From: Anabaena sp051781005
Lineage (GTDB): Bacteria; Cyanobacteriota; Cyanobacteriia; Cyanobacteriales; Nostocaceae
Direction: 5' to 3'
Length of the DNA stretch: 64,000 bases
Assembly: GCF_051781005.1 (NCBI RefSeq)
Contig: NZ_JBPWOA010000023.1
Coordinates: 184,843-248,842 of the forward strand
Part shown: one piece after another, positions 44,845-54,700 of the stretch
Layout: every line of letters starts with the position of its first letter
Position numbering within the stretch: the stretch's first letter is position 1
Notes under the pieces: generated by a model
The model's database searches: none
What the model was told of the DNA's origin: nothing
The model's input: the letters and a program-made list of their open reading frames with translations, nothing else
Translations under genes and position numbers: made by a program

Positions 44845-45402
44845 ATGGCTAAAGTTTTTGACTATATCACTGAAGAACTGCAAAAATTTATTGCAGCCCA
44901 ACACCTATTTTTTGTAGGTTCTGCACCTCTGAGTTCTACAGGCCATGTTAACCTTTCTCCCAAAGGTTTAGAAAGCTTTCGTATCCTTGCACCGAACCGA
45001 GTGGGTTACTTGGATGTAACAGGTAGTGGGAATGAAACCTCAGCCCATTTGCTAGAAAATGGCAGAATTACATTTATGTTTTGCGCCTTTCAAGAACCAC
45101 CTTGTATTTTGCGTCTTTACGGACAAGGACAAACGATTTTACCAGATTCTCCAGCATGGAATTCCCTATATTCCCTATTTTCTCCCATCCCTGGAACTCG
45201 ACAAATAATTGTTGCTGATATTGAACGTGTGCAAACTTCCTGTGGGTTTGGTGTTCCACTTTATAAATATCAAGGACAAAGAGAAACTTTAGTTAATTGG
45301 GCTGATAAAAAAGGAGAAGCAGGAATTAAAGAATATCACCAGCAGAAAAATTTTGTTAGTATTGATGGCTTATTAACTCCTTTGTCTGAAGTTCACCATT
45401 AG
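44845..45402 (+). CDS. Pyridoxamine 5'-phosphate oxidase-like flavin protein
   Basis: Read from ATG 44845 it is 185 residues; a TTG at 44821 would add eight. The protein shows a split-barrel flavin fold, with FFVGSAPLSSTGHVNLSPKG near residue 21 and FMFCAFQEPPCILRLYG near 82. The family binds FMN, but true PNPOx activity is doubtful for this subgroup. It is divergent from the PLP enzyme gene with a 77-bp gap, so the promoters probably face each other. Confidence 0.75.
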   Translation: MAKVFDYITEELQKFIAAQHLFFVGSAPLSSTGHVNLSPKGLESFRILAPNRVGYLDVTGSGNETSAHLLENGRITFMFCAFQEPPCILRLYGQGQTILPDSPAWNSLYSLFSPIPGTRQIIVADIERVQTSCGFGVPLYKYQGQRETLVNWADKKGEAGIKEYHQQKNFVSIDGLLTPLSEVHH

Positions 45403-45576
45403 AAGTTAGTTGATTAGTAAATTATGATTATTCAAGTTCATTAAATAAATATAGTGTTCCTTATCTAATTTGTACAAATCCTTTTTTCTCACGCAAAGAG
45501 CATAAAAACAAGATAGATTTTTATTAATTATTTAGGACTTCCATAGTGAAATTCGTCAACAAATTTAGTTTTATAT

Positions 45577-46083
45577 ATGAGTTATTCAATTCGACTCTTA
45601 ACAAAAGAAGATGAGCCTTTTCTCTGGCAAATGCTATATGAAGCAGCACAACTACACAAAGAAGGTTATTTAACCGCGCAGGATGCAATGACTCATCCTG
45701 AATTGAAAAAATATGTGCATCATTGGGGACAAAAAAACGACTTGGGTTTTGTTGCTATATCAAGTAATGAACAACCAATAGGTGCGGCTTGGTTACGGTT
45801 ATTCATGGAGGAAAATAAAGGCTATGGATATATTGATGATCAAACTCCAGAACTAGCTATAGCTATTGTACCAAAATACAGAAATCAAGGGATAGGAACA
45901 CAATTACTCACCCATTTAATAGCCTCTGCAAAAATAGTTTATCCGGCGATATCACTCACAGTCAGAAGTTCCAATCCGGCTTTATATCTATATAAAAAAT
46001 TGGGTTGGAAAATTGTTGAAGGCAGTGATATGATTAACCGAGTAGGTTCTATATCTTTAAAGATGAAATTAGATTTTATATAA
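45577..46083 (+). CDS. GNAT-family N-acetyltransferase
   Basis: A single-domain 168-residue acetyltransferase. ELAIAIVPKYRNQGIGTQLLTHL near residue 103 carries the acetyl-CoA binding RNQGIG loop, and LYLYKKLGWKIVEGSDMI near 141 is the usual C-terminal strand-helix. The substrate is unknown. It ends 11 bp before the left inverted repeat element. Confidence 0.85.
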   Translation: MSYSIRLLTKEDEPFLWQMLYEAAQLHKEGYLTAQDAMTHPELKKYVHHWGQKNDLGFVAISSNEQPIGAAWLRLFMEENKGYGYIDDQTPELAIAIVPKYRNQGIGTQLLTHLIASAKIVYPAISLTVRSSNPALYLYKKLGWKIVEGSDMINRVGSISLKMKLDFI

Positions 46084-46094
46084 ATCTAAATTAC

Positions 46095-46305
46095 TAAGAG
46101 TAAGCCACAAAATAAATGATCCTGTCTTGTCATGCTGAGTGTAGCAAAGCGGAACGTATCCCTTATGGGAGCCGGAGGCTCTAGCATCTCGGAGGATTCT
46201 TCACTACACTTCGTTTCGTATGGCTAAAGCCACACTATGCCTACGGCACACTACGTGAACGTGAACAGAATGACATTGGGCATTTATTTTTGTGGAGTTC
46301 TCTAA
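46095..46305 (+). repeat. Left copy of an inverted pair of MITE-like repeats
   Basis: This 211-bp element reads TAAGAGTAAGCCACAAAATA at its outer end and TGTGGAGTTCTCTAA at its inner end. Its own ends are imperfect inverted repeats (CCACAAAATAAATG against CATTTATTTTTGTGG). It is repeated in opposite orientation at 48436-48674, including the outermost TAAGAGTAAGCC. Between the two lie three genes. Confidence 0.8.
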
Positions 46306-46436
46306 AACTCAAATTTTTTTGGTTGTACTGTCTCTTAAACCAACCAACCTAATTTTTTCTTAACTGAACCGTATTAATTTAGTCCAAGTCTGTCACTAGA
46401 ATTATTTATAAATATCAAATTAATTATCAATTAACT

Positions 46437-46877
46437 ATGAATTACAAAATCGTTAACCAGTTAAATGAAAAGCAAATTTACGAACTTGTGGAATTATACA
46501 AAAATGAATTCTGGAGCAAAGACAGAACATACCAGCGTGTTGTTAAGATGTTAAAGGCATCAGATATAATTATTGCTTTGGTAGGTGATGACGAAGAATT
46601 AATTGGTTTTTGCCGCGTCCTGACTGATTTTGTTTATCGAGCAACTCTTTATGATGTAATTATTAAATCTAATTATAGAAAAATGGGATTTGGTGCTAAA
46701 TTATTAGATGAAGTAATTAATCAACCACAGTTAAAAGAAGTTGAAAATATTGCTCTTTTCTGTTTAACAGAAATGATACCTTTTTATGAGTGTTGGGGTT
46801 TCCAACAAGATGTAGATGGAATTAAATTAATGCGTCGTAACAACCAATTATCTGAGGAATATCACAATGATTATTAA
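46437..46877 (+). CDS. GNAT-family N-acetyltransferase
   Basis: A 146-residue acetyltransferase. VIIKSNYRKMGFGAKLLDEV near residue 78 contains the RKMGFG acetyl-CoA loop and MIPFYECWGFQQD near 123 is the late conserved segment. It overlaps the cupin gene by 11 bp, so the two are likely co-translated. It is the first gene inside the inverted-repeat bracket. Confidence 0.8.
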   Translation: MNYKIVNQLNEKQIYELVELYKNEFWSKDRTYQRVVKMLKASDIIIALVGDDEELIGFCRVLTDFVYRATLYDVIIKSNYRKMGFGAKLLDEVINQPQLKEVENIALFCLTEMIPFYECWGFQQDVDGIKLMRRNNQLSEEYHNDY

Positions 46878-47331
46878 TCCAGATAATGTACCTCGTCGAA
46901 CAACTTCCGCATATCCAGATGTATTTAAATCTCGAATTTCAGGACGAGTCAAACAAGCTTTAGGAAATGCAGCCGGATTGAAAAATTTTGGTGTGAACTT
47001 AGTCACTCTAGCACCTGGAAGTTGTTCAGCATTAAGACATTGGCATACTCAACAAGATGAGTTTATTTATATTATTCAAGGTGAAATAACTTTAGTTACT
47101 AATGCAGGTGAAGAAATCCTCATATCGGGAATGATGGTAGGTTTCCCAGCAGGAGAAGCAAATGGACATCAACTTGTGAATAAATCGCCAGAAATAGTAA
47201 TTTATTTGGAAGTTGGAGATAGAACACCAGGAGATGAAGTATATTATCCAGATGATGATTTAATTGCTAAATTTAGTAATGATGGAGGATGGATTTTCAC
47301 TCATCGAGATGGTGAGTTGTACGATATTTAA
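46867..47331 (+). CDS. Cupin-domain protein
   Basis: A 154-residue single-domain cupin. LRHWHTQQDEFIYIIQGEITLV near residue 57 gives the first metal-binding motif (H-x-H, E), and GEANGHQLVN near 97 the second (His). FPAGEANGHQL is the classic G-x(5)-P-x-G-like turn. The product likely binds a metal and acts as an isomerase, dioxygenase or sugar-binding protein; the substrate is unknown. It overlaps the preceding acetyltransferase gene. Confidence 0.8.
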   Translation: MIINPDNVPRRTTSAYPDVFKSRISGRVKQALGNAAGLKNFGVNLVTLAPGSCSALRHWHTQQDEFIYIIQGEITLVTNAGEEILISGMMVGFPAGEANGHQLVNKSPEIVIYLEVGDRTPGDEVYYPDDDLIAKFSNDGGWIFTHRDGELYDI

Positions 47332-47370
47332 ATCTCAACCTAATTCAATAAATTCAGGAAAGTTGAAATT

Positions 47371-48363
47371 TTGCTATCAAATTTATTTAACTGGCAATCA
47401 TTGATTTTATTAGGAATCACTACATATCATCTAATTGCCAGCATCCAAGAAAAATCAAAAATACCACCTATAGGAAAATTGATTGATGTCGGTGGACATA
47501 AATTACATCTCTATTGTGCTGGTGAAGGGGAAATAACAATAATTTTAGATCATAGCCTTGGGGGAATAGATGGTTATTTTTTAGTGGAAGAATTAGCGAA
47601 AATTTCACGAGTTTGTATTTATGATCGAGCCGGATATGGTTCGAGTCAATCAAGTAATAAATCACGTACCAGTGAACAGATAGTTAAGGAATTACATATA
47701 CTTTTAAAAAAGGCAGAAATCGAACCACCATACATCTTAGTTGGTAACTCTTTTGGTAGTTATAATATGCGTCTTTATGCTCATTATTTCCCAGAAGAAG
47801 TTCTAGGTATGGTTTTAACAGATGGTTTGCATGAAAAACAGATGTTAGCAATGCCATTGAGTATGCAATTATTGAAGTTATTTTTTACAGGTTCTTTTTT
47901 TATCGCTTCCTTGGGTGCAGCATTAGGAGTTATCAGGTTTTTAGGGATAATAGGCGCTTTTGAAGTTATCAAAAAAGAACTGTGTCAGTTTCCAGCAACT
48001 AAATTAAAAATCGTGAAGCGTTCTTTTTATTCTTCACGACATTGGTTGACCATGTTTCGAGAAATGTGGAGTTTAAATCTTAGTGGTTATCAAGTTAAAA
48101 AAGCTGATGATTTTGGTAATATGCCAATTATCAATATCAAGGCTGGTAATTTTCTTAAGCCTTCCATAGGAAAACTTTATTTTTCGATTCCATCCGCCGA
48201 TAAATTGCGAGATGCTATACAATCTGATTTGCTTTTACTTTCAACTGACTGTGAACAATTATTGGCAGAAAAAAGTAGTCATTTTGTTTGGATAGATCAG
48301 CCGGAAGTTATTTTAGCAGCAGTGAAAAGAGTTTTAGAGAAAGTTGAAAATACAAAGTATTAA
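47371..48363 (+). CDS. Alpha/beta hydrolase with N-terminal membrane anchor
   Basis: A 330-residue hydrolase starting at TTG 47371. A short hydrophobic N-terminus (LILLGITTYHLIASI) comes first. ILDHSLGGIDGYF near residue 58 forms the oxyanion region and LVGNSFGSYNMRLYA near 120 contains the nucleophile elbow G-N-S-F-G. HFVWIDQPEVILAAV near 310 supplies the catalytic His. The acid residue is less certain. It follows the cupin gene by 39 bp. Confidence 0.75.
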   Translation: MLSNLFNWQSLILLGITTYHLIASIQEKSKIPPIGKLIDVGGHKLHLYCAGEGEITIILDHSLGGIDGYFLVEELAKISRVCIYDRAGYGSSQSSNKSRTSEQIVKELHILLKKAEIEPPYILVGNSFGSYNMRLYAHYFPEEVLGMVLTDGLHEKQMLAMPLSMQLLKLFFTGSFFIASLGAALGVIRFLGIIGAFEVIKKELCQFPATKLKIVKRSFYSSRHWLTMFREMWSLNLSGYQVKKADDFGNMPIINIKAGNFLKPSIGKLYFSIPSADKLRDAIQSDLLLLSTDCEQLLAEKSSHFVWIDQPEVILAAVKRVLEKVENTKY

Positions 48364-48435
48364 TTAACGTAAATAAATAATGAAAAGTGATAGATTTGCT
48401 GTTTTCTCTTCGATGGCGAAGCCTGTCCGTAGGAC

Positions 48436-48674
48436 TTAGAAAACTCCACAAAAATAAATGCCCAATGTCATTCTGTTCACGTTCACGTAGTGTGCCGTAG
48501 GCATAGTGTGGCGTATGACTCCTGCGTCGTCACGCAAGCTATAGCCATATGAAACAAAGTGTAGTGAAGAATCCTCCGAGATGCTAGAGCCTCCGGCTTC
48601 CGTAAGGGATACGTTTCGCTTTGCTACATTCAGCATGACAATAAAGGATCATTTATTTTGTGGCTTACTCTTAC
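48436..48674 (-). repeat. Right copy of an inverted pair of MITE-like repeats
   Basis: The reverse complement of the 46095-46305 element, about 28 bp longer because of an extra SDR-like piece near 48510-48540 (ACTCCTGCGTCGTCACGCAA). The outer TGGCTTACTCTTA and inner AAACTCCACAAAAATAAATG both match. Its small open frames are only translated repeat. Confidence 0.8.
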
Positions 48675-48949
48675 GAGATGCTTCGCGTAGACTTCGGCGT
48701 GAGCGCAGTCGAATGCTTGTTTCTCCGGATGGGTATGCCGCAGGTATCGGACTTGCAACCAGCCAAATCGCCTCCTCTGTCCTGGTTTCTCAATTCCCAC
48801 CACCAGCAAAAACTCCATTTATCATCACCCCACCTTTTTACATCAGCATTCTAACTGGAGTGATTGTCAGTATAATAGCCTGGATATTATTGACCAAAAT
48901 TCGTCGCTAATACGTTCCTTTATCTTCTCTGCGATTTCATACTATTACC
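48675..48949. other. Gap before rnhA, possibly a gene remnant
   Basis: The plus frame ending at 48910 finishes with TPPFYISILTGVIVSIIAWI and LLTKIRR, which looks like a single membrane helix with a basic tail. Its upstream part is repeat sequence, so it may be the remnant of a small membrane protein gene whose 5' part was replaced. No ribosome-binding site is seen. Confidence 0.3.
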
Positions 48950-49858
48950 ATGTCTACTCAACCCATAATAGAAAGCATATATACAGATGGTGCTTGTACC
49001 GGCAACCCTGGCCCTGGAGGTTGGGGTGTCGTTGTCTACTTCCAAGATGGCTCAATTCACGAAATGGGAGACGCGTCGAGCCATACCACCAATAATAAAA
49101 TGGAAATGCAAGCAGCGATCGCAGCTCTACAATTTCTGAAAACATCTGAACAAACTCAACCCATTACCCTCTACACCGATAGCGAATATCTAATCAACTC
49201 CGTTACCAAATGGATGCCAGGCTGGAAAAAGAAAGGCTGGAAAAAGTCAGATGGAAACCCAGTCCAAAACCAAGACCTTTTAGAAACCCTCGACCAACTC
49301 AACAGCCGACTCGTAAAATGGCAACACGTGCGCGGACATTCTGGTAACATAGGTAACGAACGTTGTGATGTGATTGCTCGCTCCTTTGCCAGCGGCAAAA
49401 TCCCATCTCTTCAACAATTATCGCCTGGAAATGCTTACCAAACTTTACCCAATACGAAGGAACTAAATGTAATAAAAGGATCTGATTCTGCAATAAATTC
49501 TACAATAATTAACAAAAACATTCCCGAAAGCAGTACTTTTCCATCAGACACAACCACTATGGAACCATCTACAGCATCAGCTGCAACTACAACCGATGAA
49601 AAACCTTCTGAAATGAGAGTTTTACAACTTCGCAACTTGGTTGAAACTCTGCGGATTGCTGACGAAATTTCTGAAAAAGGCTACTTAATCACCAGTTCAG
49701 AACTAGCAGACTTGATGGATGTCCACGCCAGCGCCGTCACCAGTCGAGGAGACCAGTGGCGTTGGCGCAACTGGATAGTTTCACGGGTACGACGTGAAGG
49801 TAATCAAATTCTTTGGGAATTAGAACGAGGTGATCAACTAGAAAGTGAAGCTGACTGA
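48950..49858 (+). CDS. rnhA: Ribonuclease HI with C-terminal extension
   Basis: The enzyme removes RNA from RNA:DNA hybrids. Catalytic residues are all present in the first ~155 residues: IYTDGACTGNPGPGG (Asp), NNKMEMQAA (Glu), LYTDSEYL (Asp), HSGNIGNERCDVIA (His, Asp). At 302 residues it is about twice the usual length. A low-complexity Ser/Thr linker (about 180-215) leads to a C-terminal domain of about 85 residues (LRNLVETLRIADEIS ... ELADLMDVHASAVTSRG ... WRWRNWIVSRVRREG) that resembles a helix-turn-helix nucleic-acid-binding module. Confidence 0.85.
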   Translation: MSTQPIIESIYTDGACTGNPGPGGWGVVVYFQDGSIHEMGDASSHTTNNKMEMQAAIAALQFLKTSEQTQPITLYTDSEYLINSVTKWMPGWKKKGWKKSDGNPVQNQDLLETLDQLNSRLVKWQHVRGHSGNIGNERCDVIARSFASGKIPSLQQLSPGNAYQTLPNTKELNVIKGSDSAINSTIINKNIPESSTFPSDTTTMEPSTASAATTTDEKPSEMRVLQLRNLVETLRIADEISEKGYLITSSELADLMDVHASAVTSRGDQWRWRNWIVSRVRREGNQILWELERGDQLESEAD

Positions 49859-49957
49859 AGATATAGCCGGAGTTAGGAGTCAGAAGTAAAACTGGCTTTA
49901 TGTGTGGCTTTGAATTTAGATTCTGTCACTCATTTATTTGCAATCTACTATAATTAA

Positions 49958-51796
49958 TCACCACTTTGGTGCAGAAGCAAGTAAATCCAAAACTGATTTA
50001 GCCGCTAAAGGTTGAGAAAATAGATAACCCTGACCAAAATCGCAGCCCAAATTTCGCAATAGGGCTAATTGCTCTATACTTTCTATACCTTCAGCAATCG
50101 CCTTCATTTCACTTGTATGAGCCAGGCTAATGATAGTTGAAATTAAGCCGATATTCCGAGAATTTTGCTCTAAACCATGTACAAAAGATTTATCAATCTT
50201 AAGCATATTGACCGGAAATCTATGTAGATAGCTTAAAGAAGAATATCCTGTGCCAAAATCATCAATACATAACTTAATTTGACATTCTCGCAATTGCTGT
50301 AAAATTACTGCTGCTGCTTCACTATTTTCCATAATGGCACTTTCAGTAATTTCCAGCTTTAAATTTTGTGGATTCAGTCCAATTTTTTGCCAAGCCTGAT
50401 TAATTATTTCCAGTAAATCGGGTTGAGAAAATAATTTAACTGAAAGATTAACACTAATAGAAATATCTTCATTAATTACTTTTTGTTTTTGCCAATCGCG
50501 TAGCTGACAACAAGCTGTTTGTAATACCCAAGTATCTATATCCGCAATTAAACCTGTTTCTTCTGCTATGGGAATAAATGCCGAAGGAGAAACCATACCC
50601 CTAGTTGGATGCTGCCAGCGGACAAGCGCTTCAAATGCGATAATTTTGCCTGTATTTAGAGAAATTATCGGCTGATAATAAACAATAAATTCTTGTCTTT
50701 CAATCGCTCTTTTTAAATCATTTTCTAACTGTAAAAGCTTAATTGCTTGCTGATACATATCAACAGTAAAAATGCAATATCTAGACCTGCCTTGTGATTT
50801 AGCATGATACATAGCAGTATCAGCATCTCGCAATAATTCTTGAGGTTTATCATAGCTACTATTACTGACAACGATACCTATACTTGCAGTAATAAAAACT
50901 TCTGCTCTAGATAATTGAAAAGGAACTGAAAGCTTTTGTAAAATTTGAAGAGCAACTAATTTTACATAGTCAATATCTGGAATCTTCTCTAAAAAAATAG
51001 CAAATTCATCACCGCCTAATCTAGCTAGAATATCAGTATCTCTCATTAAAGTTTGTAGCCTACGACCAATAGCAATTAATAATTCATCTCCTACCAAATG
51101 TCCAAGAGAATCATTGATAACCTTAAAGCGATCGCAGTCTAAAAATAACACCGCGAACTGATAATTAGATGCTATTTTTGACAAATTAAGTGCATCATCT
51201 AAGCGTTCCATTAATAAAGTTCGATTAGACAAGTTAGTTAGCGGATCATGTAAAGCTCGGTACAATAATTGCTGTTCTAACTGCTGTCTTTCCCATAATT
51301 CTCGTTTGAGGTCTTGATTAGCTAGTTCTAACTGTAAAGTCCGTTCTTGGACTTTTTTTTCTAACTCTATATTTAAGTTTAAAATTTTTTGTTCAGCCGC
51401 TTTTAATGACAATTGATTTTTCACACGGATAAAAACTTCTTCCGCGTGAAATGGTTTAGTAATATAGTCAACACCACCAACTTGAAAAGCTTTAACTTTA
51501 TCTAAAATATCATCTATAGCGCTTAAAAATATAACTGGGATTTTGCTAGTTATTTCATTAGATTTTAGTTGTTGACAAACTGTATATCCATCCATCTCTG
51601 GCATCATAATATCTAGTAAAATTAAATCTGGTAACAGATTGTGGCAAGCTGTGATCGCCATTTGACCATCTAATGCTTTGCGAACAGAATAACCTTTCTC
51701 AATAAGAATTTTGGATAAAAACCGTAAATTATCCGGCGTGTCATCAACTATGAGAATATCTTTTTGAAGAGAGCTAAGTGTAGATGTTTTACTCAT
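49958..51796 (-). CDS. Response regulator with GGDEF and EAL output
   Basis: A 612-residue protein. An N-terminal receiver domain (about 14-130) has the phospho-acceptor in LILLDIMMPEMDGY. A coiled coil (about 135-180) follows. GGDEF is intact near residue 257 (RLGGDEFAI) with an RDTD inhibitory site upstream, and the EAL domain (about 365-605) has EALVRWQHP and DDFGTGYSSL. It can therefore both make and degrade cyclic di-GMP in principle. It overlaps the hybrid kinase gene by 8 bp, so that kinase is the likely phosphodonor. Confidence 0.9.
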   Translation of the reverse strand: MSKTSTLSSLQKDILIVDDTPDNLRFLSKILIEKGYSVRKALDGQMAITACHNLLPDLILLDIMMPEMDGYTVCQQLKSNEITSKIPVIFLSAIDDILDKVKAFQVGGVDYITKPFHAEEVFIRVKNQLSLKAAEQKILNLNIELEKKVQERTLQLELANQDLKRELWERQQLEQQLLYRALHDPLTNLSNRTLLMERLDDALNLSKIASNYQFAVLFLDCDRFKVINDSLGHLVGDELLIAIGRRLQTLMRDTDILARLGGDEFAIFLEKIPDIDYVKLVALQILQKLSVPFQLSRAEVFITASIGIVVSNSSYDKPQELLRDADTAMYHAKSQGRSRYCIFTVDMYQQAIKLLQLENDLKRAIERQEFIVYYQPIISLNTGKIIAFEALVRWQHPTRGMVSPSAFIPIAEETGLIADIDTWVLQTACCQLRDWQKQKVINEDISISVNLSVKLFSQPDLLEIINQAWQKIGLNPQNLKLEITESAIMENSEAAAVILQQLRECQIKLCIDDFGTGYSSLSYLHRFPVNMLKIDKSFVHGLEQNSRNIGLISTIISLAHTSEMKAIAEGIESIEQLALLRNLGCDFGQGYLFSQPLAAKSVLDLLASAPKW

Positions 51797-54700
51797 TATT
51801 AGCCTGGGTTAATTGCATGATTTTTTTGAATTGGAAATTTAGTGCTAATTCCCTCAGAGTAGTAGCTAAAATCTGATTTTCTGGAGTTATTTGTGCAATT
51901 AATTCTAAAACACTTTCATCGCTACATTGAGAAGCCGCAAGATTTAAATGCTTTCGCCATTCACTCGACATTTTTAATAAAAGTAAAACTACTTGCGCTT
52001 CTGAAACTTTTTCTTGATGATGAGATTCAATAACATCATCCTTTTCATATATATATTGCACTCCTATGTGTTGGCTAATCTTCTCTAATAAAATTTCCTC
52101 CCGGAAAGGTTTAGCAACAAAATCATCACAACCAGAAGCTAAAATAGTTTGGCGATTTTCTTCAAAAGCACTGGCAGTTAAAGCCACAATTTTAGTAGTT
52201 TGACCTTGTGGTGTAGCTTTAATTTGTTGTGTAGCTAAAAAACCATCCATTACAGGCATCCGCATATCCATAAAAATTAGATGAGGTTGCCAATTCTGCC
52301 AATAATTAACTGCTTCTTGTCCATTTTCCGATTCACGAATACTAAAACCCACTCCTCTTAACAATTTAGCTAATAATAAACGGCTATCTTTCATATCATC
52401 AGCAATTAAAATGCGGTATTCTGGTTGATTAGGTGCTAAAGAGATAGGTTTACAATTTAGCTTTTGGATGGGAATTTCGTTAGCACTAGCTTCGTAAATT
52501 GGGATCTCAAACAGAAATAAACTGCCTAAACCTGGACGACTGCTAACTTGAATATCTCCTCCCATTAGCTGTACATATTTGCGGCTAATAGCTAATCCTA
52601 ATCCCGTACCTTGTTGATATTGGATACCTTTTACTGTTTGTTTAAAAGGTTCAAATATTAAGTTCATTTCTTCGTTGGCAATACCATCACCAGTATCTTC
52701 TACTTCAAAGCTAATTTTGTAAGAGTTAGTTAATCTTTCACTTTCCAGATTTTCTTTTTGCTTAGAATAACTAGCTTTGACTCTCAACTCAACTCTACCC
52801 TTAGCTGTAAATTTAATGGCATTTCCTAATAAATTGAGCAAAATTTGCCGCAGTTTACCTTCATCACTACGCACATAGAGCGGTAGAGATTGATCATAAT
52901 TAAAGATGAGTTGCAAACCTTTAGATTCAGCTTTTAATTGCAACATTTTTTGTAAATTTTCTAGAAATACTATTAAATTAAAGCTGTTTTCATTGAGTAT
53001 GGTTCTACCTGCTTCAATTTTAGACATTTCTAGAATGTCATTAATTAGTGTCAGCAAATGTTCACCAGCCCGATTAATAATTCCTATTTCTTCTTGATGT
53101 TCTGTAGATAAAGAATTGTCACGGCTCATGATGTGTGTAAAACCAAGAATAGCATTCAGTGGAGTTCTCAATTCATGGCTCATATTCGCCAAAAATTCTG
53201 ATTTAGCACGGTTAGCAGCATCAGCATCTAACAAAGCTTGTTGCAGTGCTATTGATTGTTTTTGAGTTCGTTCTAGTAGTTCAGCTTGTTGCAGTGCAAC
53301 TCCCAATTGATTACCAATTTGCACGACTATATTGACTTCGGCTTCCTGCCATTGTCGGGGGGCAGAATTTTGATAAATTGCCAACAACCCCCAAAGTTTA
53401 TTGCTAGAGAAAATCGGCACAATAATATAAGCTCTAGCTTGAAATTGCTCTAAAAGTTGAATATAACAATCGTCAAATCCTGCTTGATAAATATCTTCTA
53501 CAATTCGGTAACTCGTCCCTTGGCTATAAAGACCACCTTGAGTTTGTTGGAGATAAGTATCTTTTCCTAATATTGAATTTTTATTAGCATCATCATTTTC
53601 ATTTTTACTATTAAAATCTCTGACTATACATCTTTCATTTGATAGTAAATTTTTCTGTAGTTGGGGATTATTATTTTGTTCTTCCCATAAAGAAATCCAG
53701 CCCATACCTACAGATTCAGCAACAAATTCTCCACTCCAGTCAGAATTAAAACCATAAACAACAACGCGATCGCAATGGATAACTTGCCTTAATTCTGAGG
53801 TAGTAGCGGCGAAGATGGTTTTGATATCTAATGTTTGCCGCATTCTCCGAATTGCTATCGCTAATGCTTTTTCTCGTTCAGCACTTTTTTGCAATGCTAC
53901 TTCTGTTTGTTTCCGTTCAGTAATATCTGTATGGGAACCACTGAGGCGATAAGGTAGTCCTGATTCGTTTCTTAGTGCTGCACCCCGGACTGAAACCCAA
54001 CGATAAGAACCATCTTTATGTCGGGTACGAAACTCCACTTCATAGGTAGGAATTTTATTTTCTAGATAGTCGTGTAAAATCGACATTACCTGTTGACTAT
54101 CATCTGGATGAATGCATTGTTGCCATGTTTCCATAGTATTAGGCAATTCTTGATTTGCATATCCCAAAATACTTTTCCAACTAGGCGATAGATAGACTTT
54201 TCCTGTTAGTAAATCCCAGTCCCAAATGCCAACAGCAGTTCCTTCTACAGCTAAGGTGAATCGTGCTTCACTCTCTCGCAATGCTTCTTGAGCTTGTTTT
54301 TCTGGGGTGATATTGCTAAAAGTACAAACTAAACGCTCTAATTTTTTATGTTCAGATATTTGTGGATCAATATTTAATAATAACCAGAGTATATTGTTGG
54401 CAGAATTGTGAGATAAACCAATTACGTAATTACGTACAGGCTGCTGTTTGGTAAGTGCTTCTCTGATAGGTAAGGTTTTAGAGGTTAATGGTTTACTATC
54501 TTCATCTAGCATTTGCCAATTGAGTGCGAAAATACTTTTATTTTGTAAATCTGCCTCTGTCAGTAACAATAATTCTCTAGCAACATGGTTGCTCAAAATT
54601 ATTTTACCCTCTGCATCCAAAAGCAATACACCTATAGGCATTTCCCGAATTAGTGAGCGAAAAAGTTTTTCGCTTTCTTGTAATGGTTCTGGTCGGATTA

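Noticed and set aside
48581..48910. 109-codon frame as a complete gene
   Set aside because: Its first half is repeat sequence; only the last ~40 codons look protein-like, so it is noted as a possible remnant.
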